From Pedobacter boryungensis (lineage in GTDB: Bacteria; Bacteroidota; Bacteroidia; Sphingobacteriales; Sphingobacteriaceae): a stretch of 64,000 bases of DNA. Of this stretch, positions 32,689 to 41,804 are shown piece after piece (position 1 is the first letter of the stretch; each line of letters opens with the position of its first letter). The translations under genes were made by a program, and so were the position numbers. Location of the stretch: the NCBI RefSeq assembly GCF_013204825.1, contig NZ_JABMKV010000002.1:310001-374000 (forward strand). The letters are read 5' to 3'. The notes under the pieces are model-generated. The model had not been told where the DNA came from and made no database searches. It saw only the letters and a list, made by a program, of their open reading frames with translations.

Positions 32689-34002
32689 TTATTGTCTTGG
32701 TGCTAATTTTGGAATACGTGTTGGCGTATCAATACCTTTTACAATACTCACGGCACTTTTAGCAATTGCTTTAATGGTTGATAAGATGTTTTCTACATCA
32801 AGCGTTTTATATTCGTCAGTAACTTGATGATAATGTTTATCAATATCAATTTGATCTGTACTTATTGTGTGCGCTGGAACGCCTAAAGCTGCTAAAGTAG
32901 CATTGTCGCTTCTATAAAATAAATTTTGTTCAGTATAAGGATCTGGGTGGAAGGTAAACTCTGTTCCTTCTAAGTTCTTCTGTAAGATTTTGCCGAAATC
33001 GGATCTTTCGTAACCAGTAATAAAAGCACTATTTTTACCAAACTTGCTGTCTTTACCAATCATTTCGATGTTAAACATGGCAATAACATCATCAGGATTT
33101 AACTGTTGTGAAAAATAACGAGCGCCATAACCACCAATTTCTTCTGCGGTGAAGCCTACAAAAATTAAAGTACGTTCATTGTTGTTTAGCTTTTTGTAAT
33201 ATTTAGCTAAGGCAATCATAGCCGAAGTTCCAGAAGCATCATCATCTGCACCATTCATAATACTATCGCCTTCTTTCGGTGCAACAATACCCATATGGTC
33301 ATAATGGCCAGAAAAAATAACTAAGTCTTTGGCTTTTGATTTACCAGGAATAATACCTGCAACGTTAAATAAAGGCATCTTCACAACTTCATTTTTCAAT
33401 TCAACCTTAAAATCTTTTGCTACAGTATCTTTGTCTAAAATTAAAACTAGAGCACCAGGTTTTGCAGGAGTTAAGTCTTTTTCATCAACAGCTCTAGCAG
33501 GTTGGGCTTTCAAACGGTTAAACATATCTACGAATTTCACATCCACTAATACCAACTGTTTTTTGCCACTTCTGCTAATTGTTCTGTATTGGCTCATGAA
33601 ATCTTTTGCTGGATCAAGTTTAATCCAACCATCTCCACTAGTTTGATCAAAAGAAAGTTCTTTCGAATTGTTACCAACTATTGCTATGTTTTGGTTGTCT
33701 ACTGTTTTCCCATCAATAGTTACATTAACTGAAGAAGGTTTTAATTGGTATTTGTAGAATGTTTGGCGATATCCGGTTGCACCATCTAGTGGTTTCAATC
33801 CAATTTGCTTGAATTCATTTTCGATAAAGGTGGCTGCCTTATCAATTCCAGGAGTAAATGTTCTTCTGCCCTGCATATCATCACTGCTCAATGTTTTTAT
33901 CAAATGATCTACATAATCTTTTGTGATAATTTTATTAATGTCTTGTGCAGATGCAATTGAAGCACTACACAATAGCAATAGGGTGTAAATTGTTCTTTTC
34001 AT
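32689..34002 (-). CDS. M28-family zinc metallopeptidase, exported
   Basis: The 437-residue protein has a signal peptide (about 1-20). Zinc and catalytic residues of M28 aminopeptidases are in order: GHYDHMG, GADDDASGTSAM, FTAEEIGGYG, an Asp in FNIEMIGKDSKF and the late His in PAHTISTDQIDIDKHYHQ. A PA-like insert lies before the His motif. It should act as an aminopeptidase in the periplasm or outside. It starts 36 nt downstream of the M61 stop, so the two peptidases form an operon. Confidence 0.93.
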   Translation of the reverse strand: MKRTIYTLLLLCSASIASAQDINKIITKDYVDHLIKTLSSDDMQGRRTFTPGIDKAATFIENEFKQIGLKPLDGATGYRQTFYKYQLKPSSVNVTIDGKTVDNQNIAIVGNNSKELSFDQTSGDGWIKLDPAKDFMSQYRTISRSGKKQLVLVDVKFVDMFNRLKAQPARAVDEKDLTPAKPGALVLILDKDTVAKDFKVELKNEVVKMPLFNVAGIIPGKSKAKDLVIFSGHYDHMGIVAPKEGDSIMNGADDDASGTSAMIALAKYYKKLNNNERTLIFVGFTAEEIGGYGARYFSQQLNPDDVIAMFNIEMIGKDSKFGKNSAFITGYERSDFGKILQKNLEGTEFTFHPDPYTEQNLFYRSDNATLAALGVPAHTISTDQIDIDKHYHQVTDEYKTLDVENILSTIKAIAKSAVSIVKGIDTPTRIPKLAPRQ

Positions 34003-34038
34003 TTTATATATTTTCTTAAAAGCTTTTAAGGGGATTAA

Positions 34039-35865
34039 TTATTTAACTTGTGAGTTTAACCAATTATCTCTAAAGGTTTGCATAGCTGGAGTTAAAACAC
34101 CACCAGTTTTTTCAATAGAAACTAATTCTAACGCAGGGTTTTCTGCAAAGGTAAGTTTGGTGGTTTTGTCTTCACCACGATAATTATAAGTAATGGTAAT
34201 AACATCTCCAGGTTGATGTGCTTCGGTTATTTTAGTTAACGTAGCCTGATCTTTTACCTCAACGCCATCAACAGTTAAAAGGATGTCGCCAATATCTAAA
34301 CCAGCATCATAAGCAGGGGTGCCTTGGGTGGTTGCGCCTAATGTTGCTTTTCCATTTTCAAATTCCAGTCTTCCAAAACCTGTGTATGCTTTTCCAGGAT
34401 TGGCTTTACGCAAAACAAAACCGGCATTTAGTAATAATTTAGCATAATCATTTTTAGCAGTTCCGTGAACATAGTTTTTAAAAAAGTCTGCAGCAAACGC
34501 TGGATTTTTAGTCAACTGAGCTAATGTTTTTTCTAAATCAGACATGGAGTAGGCAATTTCTGTTTTACCATACGCTTTCCATAAAGCTCTCATATAATCG
34601 TCTAGTGTAAGCTTAAAGTCTGATCGTAAGCGGAGATCTAGTGCTAAAGCAACCGCAGCTCCGTAGGTATAATAAGAAGTGAAAATATTGTTCTTATTGG
34701 TTTGGTCTATGGCCACACCTGCATCTGCAAATACAGCATAGCGACTAGCTTGAATTGGCGTAAAGTTTTTAGCTCCTGGCGAATTAAGAACAGCGTTCAC
34801 CAAACCGTTAAAAGTTTGTGCGGCATTATCTACCGCTCTAAAACCTGCTCTTGCTAACAATAAATTACCATAGTATTGCGTAAAGCCTTCTGCAACCCAA
34901 AGTCCATCGGTTATATTAGAATGTTCGAAATTAAAAGGCTCTAGACCCTTTGGTCTTAATCTTTCAACGTTCCAACTGTGAAAATATTCATGAGAGAATG
35001 TACCCAACAGCGCTGATTCATAACCTGCAATTTTTGGTGTACGTTGTACAATTGATGTCGAGTTTCTATGCTCCATTCCGTCGCCTGCGTTAGCAGGATA
35101 TACATCTTGTAAGAAGTAATAATTTCCGTAATCATAAGTTGGAAGCTCTCCCCAAACTGCCATGTGTTCGGCTACCATTTTCTTAACCATTGCCGCATAA
35201 TTGTCAATGGTTTTTTGTTCATCATCTGAGTGAGAAATTACATGGATAGTTTGTGTTTTCCCATTCGGGTTTTTCACTTCCCAACTTGCAGTTTTATAGT
35301 TCGCAATTTCGGTAGGGCTATCCATAAAATATTGCAAATTTGGGGCGTAATAAGTGTCTTTACCCATTGGTTTAAGTTGGGTAGCTACTTTCCAGTCCTG
35401 CTTTTCTGCGTAGTTGAATTTCACAATTCTAGGACGGTTATCCATTCCAAGCGGAAACGCAAAAGTGGCAGGCATATTCATGTGCGCATGCGTATTATCA
35501 AAACCAGCATAGGTACCATCAATCCAATTACCAAATAGGGTATAAGTTATTTTTACGCTTGTTCCATGAGTTGGAATCTGATATACATCGCCCGCTGGCT
35601 GATTTAGTGCTAAGGATTTACCATTTGCATCAAATGCTTTTAAGTTATATACGTTTTTCCCGAATTCATGAGTTGCATATCTGCCTGGTGAAGAACGGCT
35701 CATTCGAACTGTTAATGGTCCGGCTGGCACGTTTGGAATAGTCATGCTAATTTGCGCTTCATGGTGAATAGCATTCGGGAAGCTAACTTCGTAACTAATT
35801 TCTTGTTGTGCTTGAACGCCAATTGATGTGGCTAATAAGCTTAAGGCAAGTATAATTTTCTTCAT
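34039..35865 (-). CDS. M61-family metallopeptidase with PDZ domain
   Basis: The 608-residue exported protein (signal about 1-20) has an N-terminal beta domain and a thermolysin-like domain with the zinc motif HEYFH (292-296) and third ligand Glu in AEGFTQYYG (E326). A PDZ domain follows at about 500-590, with GTPAYDAGLDIGDILLTVDG. M61 peptidases are glycyl aminopeptidases that prefer Gly or Ala at the N-terminus. It is upstream of and cotranscribed with the M28 peptidase. Confidence 0.93.
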   Translation of the reverse strand: MKKIILALSLLATSIGVQAQQEISYEVSFPNAIHHEAQISMTIPNVPAGPLTVRMSRSSPGRYATHEFGKNVYNLKAFDANGKSLALNQPAGDVYQIPTHGTSVKITYTLFGNWIDGTYAGFDNTHAHMNMPATFAFPLGMDNRPRIVKFNYAEKQDWKVATQLKPMGKDTYYAPNLQYFMDSPTEIANYKTASWEVKNPNGKTQTIHVISHSDDEQKTIDNYAAMVKKMVAEHMAVWGELPTYDYGNYYFLQDVYPANAGDGMEHRNSTSIVQRTPKIAGYESALLGTFSHEYFHSWNVERLRPKGLEPFNFEHSNITDGLWVAEGFTQYYGNLLLARAGFRAVDNAAQTFNGLVNAVLNSPGAKNFTPIQASRYAVFADAGVAIDQTNKNNIFTSYYTYGAAVALALDLRLRSDFKLTLDDYMRALWKAYGKTEIAYSMSDLEKTLAQLTKNPAFAADFFKNYVHGTAKNDYAKLLLNAGFVLRKANPGKAYTGFGRLEFENGKATLGATTQGTPAYDAGLDIGDILLTVDGVEVKDQATLTKITEAHQPGDVITITYNYRGEDKTTKLTFAENPALELVSIEKTGGVLTPAMQTFRDNWLNSQVK

Positions 35866-35948
35866 CAGATTAAAATAATGCCTTAAGGTAGTGCTATTCG
35901 ATATAAAAACACAAATTGTCTGAAAATTATTACGATTGAGATGATTTA

Positions 35949-37061
35949 CTAGTCCTCACCATGCAATTCACGGTAGGCTTTATTGCGAATCTGTTCTTTG
36001 CGTTTTTCTATTTCTGTACTTACACGAGTTTCATGGATGCCATCTGCTACTTCGACCTCGAATTCTCTTTCTTTATTTGATAGATGAACTTGAGAAACTT
36101 CTATGTTTTCTACAGAATGGTCATAAGGGCCTCTACTGCTCATCAGTTTTACAAAAACAGGTAAACATTCAAAAAATATAAATAGCAGGCCGATAAACGT
36201 TATAGCGATTGCGGTATTGGTATCTCTTGTACCATCAACATTAAAACTCAGTTGACCTAAAGCCCAGTTACGATCTGCAAAACCCGCAATATTGCTTAAA
36301 CTATCTAACTGTTTTGTAGTGTACAATTTCTCAGTCATTAAACCATCGAACTGTTTTCTGCCATCTACAAATTTCTCCATCGTACGAACATCTTTAGTTA
36401 GGGTATCTAAGTTTTGTTCGCGTTGTTTCAGCTCTGCTTCTTTCCTTTTGGCATAAGGGCCGTAACCCATAACGCCAGAGGTTTCAGTTGTTTTGTTTCC
36501 GAAGATCTCAAAGTTCAATTTCTGTCTATCTGCTTTGATCGCTGCTGCTAATGAATCGCGTTCTGCTTTAGCATCATTTAGTTTTCCAATTTCAATAGTA
36601 TATTTTTTATCGAAAGCTTTATTTAAAGTATCAATTTTAGATCGCTGCCCATTCAAATAACTGATGTTTAAGCGTTCTTTAATTTCTTTGTCAAAGATTT
36701 TAAGTTCTAGCGGACGGGAAATAACCATCCCAATCATAATGGCTAAAAGTATTCGAGGTGTTGCTTGCCAAACTTGTTTACTTGTTGTTGCATTTTTATT
36801 AATACTGGATACAATGTATCTATCCATGTTAAAAATGGCTAGCCCCCAAATGATACCAAAGAATAGAGCGAATAACCAAGCAAAATCTCCGCCTTTAAAT
36901 ACGAAATACATGGCATATCCGCCAGAAAGAGCAGCAAACAATCCTGTAAAAAAGATAGTTGCTCCTATACCAATGTATTTATTATGTTCTGTAGGATGTT
37001 TTTCTAAAGTGGAAAGGTGTGTGCCTGAGCAAAACCAAAAGAAACGAGAGATGCTATTCAT
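35949..37061 (-). CDS. DUF4407 membrane protein
   Basis: With the ATG at 37061 the protein has 370 residues (the upstream TTG at 37082 is less likely). It has three membrane helices in the first third (about 30-110), a long coiled coil (about 120-255, many Lys, Glu, Arg and Gln) and one more helix at about 275-300. That layout is DUF4407. The function is unknown. It is monocistronic, with 317 nt of non-coding DNA upstream. Confidence 0.88.
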   Translation of the reverse strand: MNSISRFFWFCSGTHLSTLEKHPTEHNKYIGIGATIFFTGLFAALSGGYAMYFVFKGGDFAWLFALFFGIIWGLAIFNMDRYIVSSINKNATTSKQVWQATPRILLAIMIGMVISRPLELKIFDKEIKERLNISYLNGQRSKIDTLNKAFDKKYTIEIGKLNDAKAERDSLAAAIKADRQKLNFEIFGNKTTETSGVMGYGPYAKRKEAELKQREQNLDTLTKDVRTMEKFVDGRKQFDGLMTEKLYTTKQLDSLSNIAGFADRNWALGQLSFNVDGTRDTNTAIAITFIGLLFIFFECLPVFVKLMSSRGPYDHSVENIEVSQVHLSNKEREFEVEVADGIHETRVSTEIEKRKEQIRNKAYRELHGED

Positions 37062-37378
37062 AATTAAAGCAAAATTAATCAAGATTTATTATTAAACGCT
37101 TTTAAACGCAAGTTGTTACAGTAAATCTTTGAATAAAATAAGATGACTGCTTTAATTCTAAAGTGATTAAAATTTCAAATCATCCTCCTTCCTTTCTAAC
37201 AACTTAATTAGCTACGTGGCAATGGGTATTTGAATATACCAATAGCAGGGTATTGATGTAATTTACTGTCGTGCTGATATTTACAAAAAAATATAATCAT
37301 CCCTGAAACTAGCGTAGTCTCAAACAAAAGGAAAACTAAAGATCACGATGGCTTCATACTTAAACTAAATTTTAACTG
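37062..37378. other. Divergent non-coding region
   Basis: No gene or clear RNA. I see only the weak palindrome GGTATttgaaTATACC (37225-37240) and a TAAATTTT stretch close to the start of the plus gene at 37379. Confidence 0.4.
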
Positions 37379-38008
37379 ATGAAAAAATTATTACTAATCG
37401 CAGTATTTGCCCTAGCATTAGGTGTGACTGCAAAAGCACAAGATGAAAATGTAACAGAAAACCCTGCAGAAGTTTCTGATACTAAAACAATGTCTTTGGA
37501 TGAGCTTAAAGCGCAAAGAGCCACTTTATTGGCATTATCAAAATCTGAGGAGTTTCTAGAAAAACTAGCTAAAGTAGACAAACTACAAGCGCCAAAAGAA
37601 ACTGGAATTGGAGGGTTAGACGCATTAACTTCAATGGCGGCAAAGCTGATAGAGCAAATGAAAACCACGAGAGGTTCTATTCCTCAGTTTTATGCAAGTG
37701 TAACTGGTCAAACAATGGATGGTAGTCCAGCAACTAATGTTACACCAATACAGCCAGATCAATTAATCGCATTATCTAAAATGTTTGTAACCATGGGTGT
37801 TGATTTAGTAAAATCTTCGAAGGAATTAATAACCATGCCAGGAGAAATTAAAAGTGCTGGTGTAATGAAAGCAATGAAAGCTTTAAAATCAATGGCCTAT
37901 ATTAAAAATGCATTTGTGGCTTTAAAACAAGAAATTTCTTACAATGCTAAAATGACCCAGAATTTAATTGCGACGAATAAAGCTATGAATGGAGATAAAT
38001 CAAAATAA
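37379..38008 (+). CDS. Exported hypothetical protein
   Basis: The 209-residue protein has a signal peptide (about 1-22, VTAKAQ) and then long amphipathic helices rich in Lys and Met, without Cys. I recognise no family. It is monocistronic and ends in a good terminator. Confidence 0.75.
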   Translation: MKKLLLIAVFALALGVTAKAQDENVTENPAEVSDTKTMSLDELKAQRATLLALSKSEEFLEKLAKVDKLQAPKETGIGGLDALTSMAAKLIEQMKTTRGSIPQFYASVTGQTMDGSPATNVTPIQPDQLIALSKMFVTMGVDLVKSSKELITMPGEIKSAGVMKAMKALKSMAYIKNAFVALKQEISYNAKMTQNLIATNKAMNGDKSK

Positions 38009-38032
38009 TTAAATCAAAACTCAAAAAAGCTT

Positions 38033-38064
38033 ATCCCGATTATTTGGTTAATCGGGATTTTTAC
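38033..38064 (+). terminator. Terminator of the gene at 37379
   Basis: ATCCCGATTA-tttggt-TAATCGGGAT is a perfect 10-bp hairpin followed by TTTTACTTTT. Confidence 0.85.
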
Positions 38065-38230
38065 TTTTAAACCCCTTTGCTAAGGCGTCTGTAAAACTAC
38101 TTTTCGTATATTTCCTCTATAAGATATATTTTTAATGGTAGAGGAGAGGACGATAAATTGACTATAATATGTCAACCAATTATATTGCATATCATAGGCA
38201 ATTTCTCTAAGTTTGAAAAAAATAAATATC

Positions 38231-38548
38231 ATGAAGGAAATTTCAGTACAAGAACTAAAGCAAAAAATAGATAATAAAGAAGATTTTCAACTAATTGATG
38301 TGAGAGAAACTTTCGAATATGAAACTTCTAATCTTGATGGTTTAAACATCCCTTTGGGTGGGATTTTAATTGAAACTGATAAAATTGCTACAGATAAACC
38401 AGTGATTGTACAATGCCGTAGTGGTAAAAGAAGTGCTGCTGCGATTATGCAATTAGAGCAACTACATGGTTTTGATAATTTATACAATTTAAAAGGTGGT
38501 ATTTTAGCTTGGCAAGAAGCTTTTGATCCAAATATGCCAGTTTACTAA
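38231..38548 (+). CDS. Rhodanese-like sulfurtransferase
   Basis: From the ATG at 38231 the protein has 105 residues, one rhodanese domain, with the active-site loop CRSGKRS (Cys62) and the LIDVRE motif. Single-domain rhodaneses move sulfane sulfur. The gene overlaps the next one (TAATG). A TTG 6 codons earlier is a weaker start. Confidence 0.92.
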   Translation: MKEISVQELKQKIDNKEDFQLIDVRETFEYETSNLDGLNIPLGGILIETDKIATDKPVIVQCRSGKRSAAAIMQLEQLHGFDNLYNLKGGILAWQEAFDPNMPVY

Positions 38549-38730
38549 TGAAAAAAAAGATACTCTTAAACGTACTTTTTAATTTAGGCATAATCCTATC
38601 TATTTTTGGAATGGGATGGTCTTATAACAATAAAAGCCCATTAGTTGTTGCATTTTTTGGAGCAACTTTTGTGGCGTTTGTTTACGTGAAAATCCAATTG
38701 ATTAAAACTATTAAAGATTTTAAAAAGTAG
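38548..38730 (+). CDS. Small membrane protein coupled to the rhodanese gene
   Basis: The 60-residue protein has two hydrophobic helices (about 5-25 and 30-50) and a basic tail. Its ATG overlaps the rhodanese stop, so translation is coupled. Similar proteins are, I believe, called DUF6358 in related genomes, without function. It may be a membrane partner of the rhodanese. Confidence 0.75.
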   Translation: MKKKILLNVLFNLGIILSIFGMGWSYNNKSPLVVAFFGATFVAFVYVKIQLIKTIKDFKK

Positions 38731-38735
38731 ATGCC

Positions 38736-39038
38736 CTATGGCTCTTCTCCAAAAAGATCTTCATCGGGTCTAATTATTCGCAGTTGTTTAACAGCACTAC
38801 TCAAACCTTCTTCATTTCCCTTTTGAAAGATTTCTAATATAAGAGCTAATATTTCTCTAGCTGGCACTTTAAATAGAAGGCTTATTAAGTAAAGTTTTTC
38901 TAAGTCAATCCCTACTCTCCCATTTTCTATATTGGCTAATGTTTCAGGAGTAATATTAATTTTCTTTGCGACAAAGTCTTGTTTGTAATTTAAGTGTTTT
39001 CTAAAAGCCTTAATTACTCTTCCGGTTGCTGTTTTCAT
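38736..39038 (-). CDS. XRE-family helix-turn-helix protein
   Basis: With the ATG at 39038 the protein has 100 residues. The helix-turn-helix spans about 7-62 (DFVAKKINITPETLANIENG) and is followed by a short tail. It is convergent with the rhodanese operon and upstream-adjacent to the GG-peptide locus. A role in controlling that locus is possible but not shown. Confidence 0.85.
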   Translation of the reverse strand: MKTATGRVIKAFRKHLNYKQDFVAKKINITPETLANIENGRVGIDLEKLYLISLLFKVPAREILALILEIFQKGNEEGLSSAVKQLRIIRPDEDLFGEEP

Positions 39039-39053
39039 AGGTTTAGGTAGCAA

Positions 39054-39461
39054 CTAAAATAACTAAACATTACTTCTTTAAAAATTCATCAATTTAAAAA
39101 GAGTGTTTTTTAGCGCATTTTAAGTGCAAAATCTAAGCTAATCCTTTTGTTTTTGGTTTTGTTTTACCATACCATCCTTTTTATTTTAAACTCTTTGTTT
39201 AAGGTATTTAATCTGGAAAGAAAAATTTTAAACTTCTGCTTAAACAATTTTCTTACATAAGTAGCGATATATACTCTTAAGAGAAAAATTTATTGATGTA
39301 AATAAATTTAGCTTTTAAAAAAAATCACCCTACATTTTTTGTAGGGTAAAATTTTATTTTTCTTTTAAAAACCCATATACATTTGGTTTAATGTTTGGCC
39401 AACAGTAAGAGCTTGCCGAAAATCTTTAATAGAGTAGGTGTATTTTTAATTTATAAAAACT
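39054..39461. other. Region between XRE gene and peptide precursor
   Basis: No gene. A hairpin ACCCTAC-attttt-GTAGGGT (39327-39347) has TTTTTTTT on its minus-strand 3' side and a T-rich plus side. TACATTTG at 39378-39385 matches the -7 consensus; 76 nt separate it from the precursor ATG. No -33 box at the right distance is clear. Confidence 0.45.
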
Positions 39462-39659
39462 ATGAAAACATTAGGATTAAAAGAAATGGAAGTAGTTGAA
39501 GGCGGAAAATTTTGGGGTTGGGAGCAATCTAGCATAACAACTGTAAACATGAGCGACCCTGCTTGTGGTGGTGGACCATCTACTACATATGAAATGACAC
39601 ATTACATATTTTGGATTGCAGATGATGTAGTTTCGGTAACTACATGTTGGGGGTTATAA
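39462..39659 (+). CDS. Double-glycine leader peptide precursor (bacteriocin/RiPP-like)
   Basis: The 65-residue protein starts MKTLGLKEMEVVEGG, a classic GG leader with the hydrophobic-acidic pattern recognised by C39 peptidases, cleaved after residue 15. The predicted 50-residue core starts KFWGWEQSS and has two Cys, a CGGGPSTT turn and several aromatic residues. A C39-peptidase ABC transporter lies 2 kb downstream on the same strand. A terminator follows the precursor, so it can be expressed in excess of the downstream genes. Whether the mature peptide is antimicrobial or signalling is unknown. Confidence 0.85.
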   Translation: MKTLGLKEMEVVEGGKFWGWEQSSITTVNMSDPACGGGPSTTYEMTHYIFWIADDVVSVTTCWGL

Positions 39660-39679
39660 AATTGTGTAAAAACTAAAAT

Positions 39680-39710
39680 AAAAAGCCTTGATTTTTTTGA
39701 GGCTTTTTAC
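39680..39710 (+). terminator. Terminator after the precursor gene
   Basis: AAAAAGCCT and AGGCTTTTT form a 9-bp hairpin with a loop of 11 nt, ending in a T run. It lies between the precursor and the thioredoxin-like gene. Confidence 0.8.
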
Positions 39711-39726
39711 AGCCTTGTTTCGAATA

Positions 39727-40245
39727 ATGATCCGAAAACATTTAAACAGTGTTATAATTTCTGTGTGTTTGATCACAATCATATTCCTTAGCTATTCTAT
39801 TTTCAAGAAGATCAAAGTTATTGATGAGAATAAAATATTAGGAGAAAGATTGCCAGATTTTGAGTTTTTCTTAATGAACAATCAGTCATTTATGCGAAAT
39901 AATATACCAAAAGATAGATACCTTATTTTTATATATTTTAGTACAGATTGCGAGTATTGTGAGCATGAAGCTGAAGAAATAGGGAGAAAAATTAATCAAA
40001 TTAAAACAGCACATATATTATTCGTTAGTCCTGATAAGTCAAGTGAAATTAATAGTTTCTCAAGTAAGTATAAGATTGATAATCATAGAAGCATTTTATT
40101 ACTACAAGATAAATATAAGATCTTTAGTAAGAGGTTTGGTACTAGCGTTTTCCCATCTATGTACATATATAATGATAACCAAAAACTTGTAAAAAAATTT
40201 CTTAAGCAAGTACCCGTTGATTCTTTGTTTAAATATTTAAAATAA
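39727..40245 (+). CDS. Membrane-anchored thioredoxin-like protein
   Basis: From the ATG at 39727 (172 residues; the longer frame begins inside the terminator) it has one N-terminal membrane helix (about 8-26). A thioredoxin/redoxin fold follows with a CEYC active site (C75, C78, in FSTDCEYCEHEAEE) and the cis-Pro region SVFPSMYIY. It faces the periplasm. In a locus with a two-Cys precursor, a disulfide role is a natural guess, but not proven. Confidence 0.85.
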   Translation: MIRKHLNSVIISVCLITIIFLSYSIFKKIKVIDENKILGERLPDFEFFLMNNQSFMRNNIPKDRYLIFIYFSTDCEYCEHEAEEIGRKINQIKTAHILFVSPDKSSEINSFSSKYKIDNHRSILLLQDKYKIFSKRFGTSVFPSMYIYNDNQKLVKKFLKQVPVDSLFKYLK

Positions 40246-40319
40246 ATTTATCATACATTTTATGATGGTTCCTACACTAATCATTAAAACATTATTCAGA
40301 TATAATATATAATCTAAGA

Positions 40320-41204
40320 ATGAAAAGACTTTTAATTTTATTTTTTGTATTCATTACTTACAATTCGTTTAGCCAAGATATAAACGGGATTGTTAGAGAT
40401 CGTTCCAATCTCAAAGAAATTGCTTATGCTTCTATTTTTTATAAACATAATAATATAGGTACTTACTCAGACTCAACAGGGAACTTTAAAATCCAAAAAA
40501 TTAAAGGAGATACGCTTATCGTTAGTTCAATGGGGTTCGAGAAGGATTTCATTTCTGAAGTTGATATTAGAGGAGCCATTCAAGTTAATCTATTGCCTAT
40601 ATCAATTAACTTAAATGAAGTTTTAGTTAAAGGGTCTGAATCTTCAAAAAGTAAAAAGGGAAAAAAAATCCATTTAGGCAATTTTTCTAAAAGATATGCT
40701 CACATTTCCGGAATGAAGGGACGAACTGTTGCTTATTTGATAAAGCCAAACGCCTTAGTAGTGGGTAAAATTGCGTCTATAGAATATGGAGTTAAAGCTG
40801 AAGCCGATGCGATTGTTAGAGCCCATTTATATACAGTTGATGGTATTACTGGAAAGCCAAGTGATGATCTAATAAAAACGCCTGAATTTATAAGTTTAAA
40901 AAGGGGATCCAAAAAGCTTGAAATAGATTTAAACCATTTGAATGTAGAATTACCATCCGGAGGTGTGTTTGTTGGGCTTGAATGGATTGGAGAAATAAAG
41001 AATAACAAGTTGATTAATATTAGCCCTATTTACACCTGTAGCAAGTCTACAGAACCTGTCACCGTTTACATAAAATTTATGGATAAAAATTGGGAGTTGG
41101 TTCCAAAAAGAAAAGTAAATATCCCATATGGTCAAAAAGCAAAAAATAACTTAGAGCAGTTTTTTTTTGAAGAACCAAATTTTAAAATAATGCTTATACA
41201 GTAA
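40320..41204 (+). CDS. Exported carboxypeptidase-regulatory-like (CarboxypepD_reg-like) protein
   Basis: The 294-residue protein has a signal peptide (about 1-18, NSFSQ) and an N-terminal beta domain (about 20-100: INGIVRDRSNLKEIAYASIF, DSTGNFKI, VSSMGFEKD) of the carboxypeptidase-regulatory type used before TonB receptors. No plug or barrel follows; the second half (about 120-294) is a separate beta domain of unknown type. It is transcribed with the peptide export genes, 9 nt before the next gene. Confidence 0.8.
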   Translation: MKRLLILFFVFITYNSFSQDINGIVRDRSNLKEIAYASIFYKHNNIGTYSDSTGNFKIQKIKGDTLIVSSMGFEKDFISEVDIRGAIQVNLLPISINLNEVLVKGSESSKSKKGKKIHLGNFSKRYAHISGMKGRTVAYLIKPNALVVGKIASIEYGVKAEADAIVRAHLYTVDGITGKPSDDLIKTPEFISLKRGSKKLEIDLNHLNVELPSGGVFVGLEWIGEIKNNKLINISPIYTCSKSTEPVTVYIKFMDKNWELVPKRKVNIPYGQKAKNNLEQFFFEEPNFKIMLIQ

Positions 41205-41213
41205 TTAAAGTTT

Positions 41214-41804
41214 ATGAATAAATTTTATATAATAGTTAAGGATTTTCCATTTAAGTATGGTATTACCCTTATGGCAATAATATTAGCTACTACACTCGTA
41301 GCGCAGGTATTCTATTATCATAAACCTGCAATTAGTCCTAGTGTTATGATAATCCCAATAACCTTCATGGTCAATTCATTGCTAACCACGATGATCATCT
41401 ATGTTGGGTTAAAATTTAAAGAATTTAAAATAACTTTTAATGAAGTTTTTAAAGCAGTAATTACTGGGGCTGTAGCTTTTGCTCTTCAATATTTGTTTGA
41501 ATTAATTTATTTGTTTCTTGCTAGTAAATCGGGTAATAATTTCCATCTATTGAACTTTTCTTCTCTCTCCTTATTTCACTTGTATCATCCAAATGATATG
41601 CCTTTTTATTTAATGTATCCACTACAAACAATTAATGTATGGGAAATACTAAATGTTATTATAATAATTCGCTCGCTAAAATTAATTGTTACTCCAAATA
41701 ATCCGCCCTCTTTGACCTATACAGTTAATTTAACCTATTTTATTGGTTTGTTCATATGGGTGTTAATAGTTATTTACCTTAATCTAAGTCTTTTTAACAA
41801 GTGA
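41214..41804 (+). CDS. Integral membrane protein of the peptide export locus
   Basis: The 196-residue protein has about five hydrophobic segments and no recognisable domain. It overlaps the ABC transporter start by 4 nt (GTGA), which implies a functional link to it. It could aid export or give immunity. The family is unknown to me. Confidence 0.8.
   Translation: MNKFYIIVKDFPFKYGITLMAIILATTLVAQVFYYHKPAISPSVMIIPITFMVNSLLTTMIIYVGLKFKEFKITFNEVFKAVITGAVAFALQYLFELIYLFLASKSGNNFHLLNFSSLSLFHLYHPNDMPFYLMYPLQTINVWEILNVIIIIRSLKLIVTPNNPPSLTYTVNLTYFIGLFIWVLIVIYLNLSLFNK

Noticed and set aside
37225..37240. Palindrome GGTAT...TATACC as an operator
   Set aside because: Too short and irregular; no regulator or repeat supports it.
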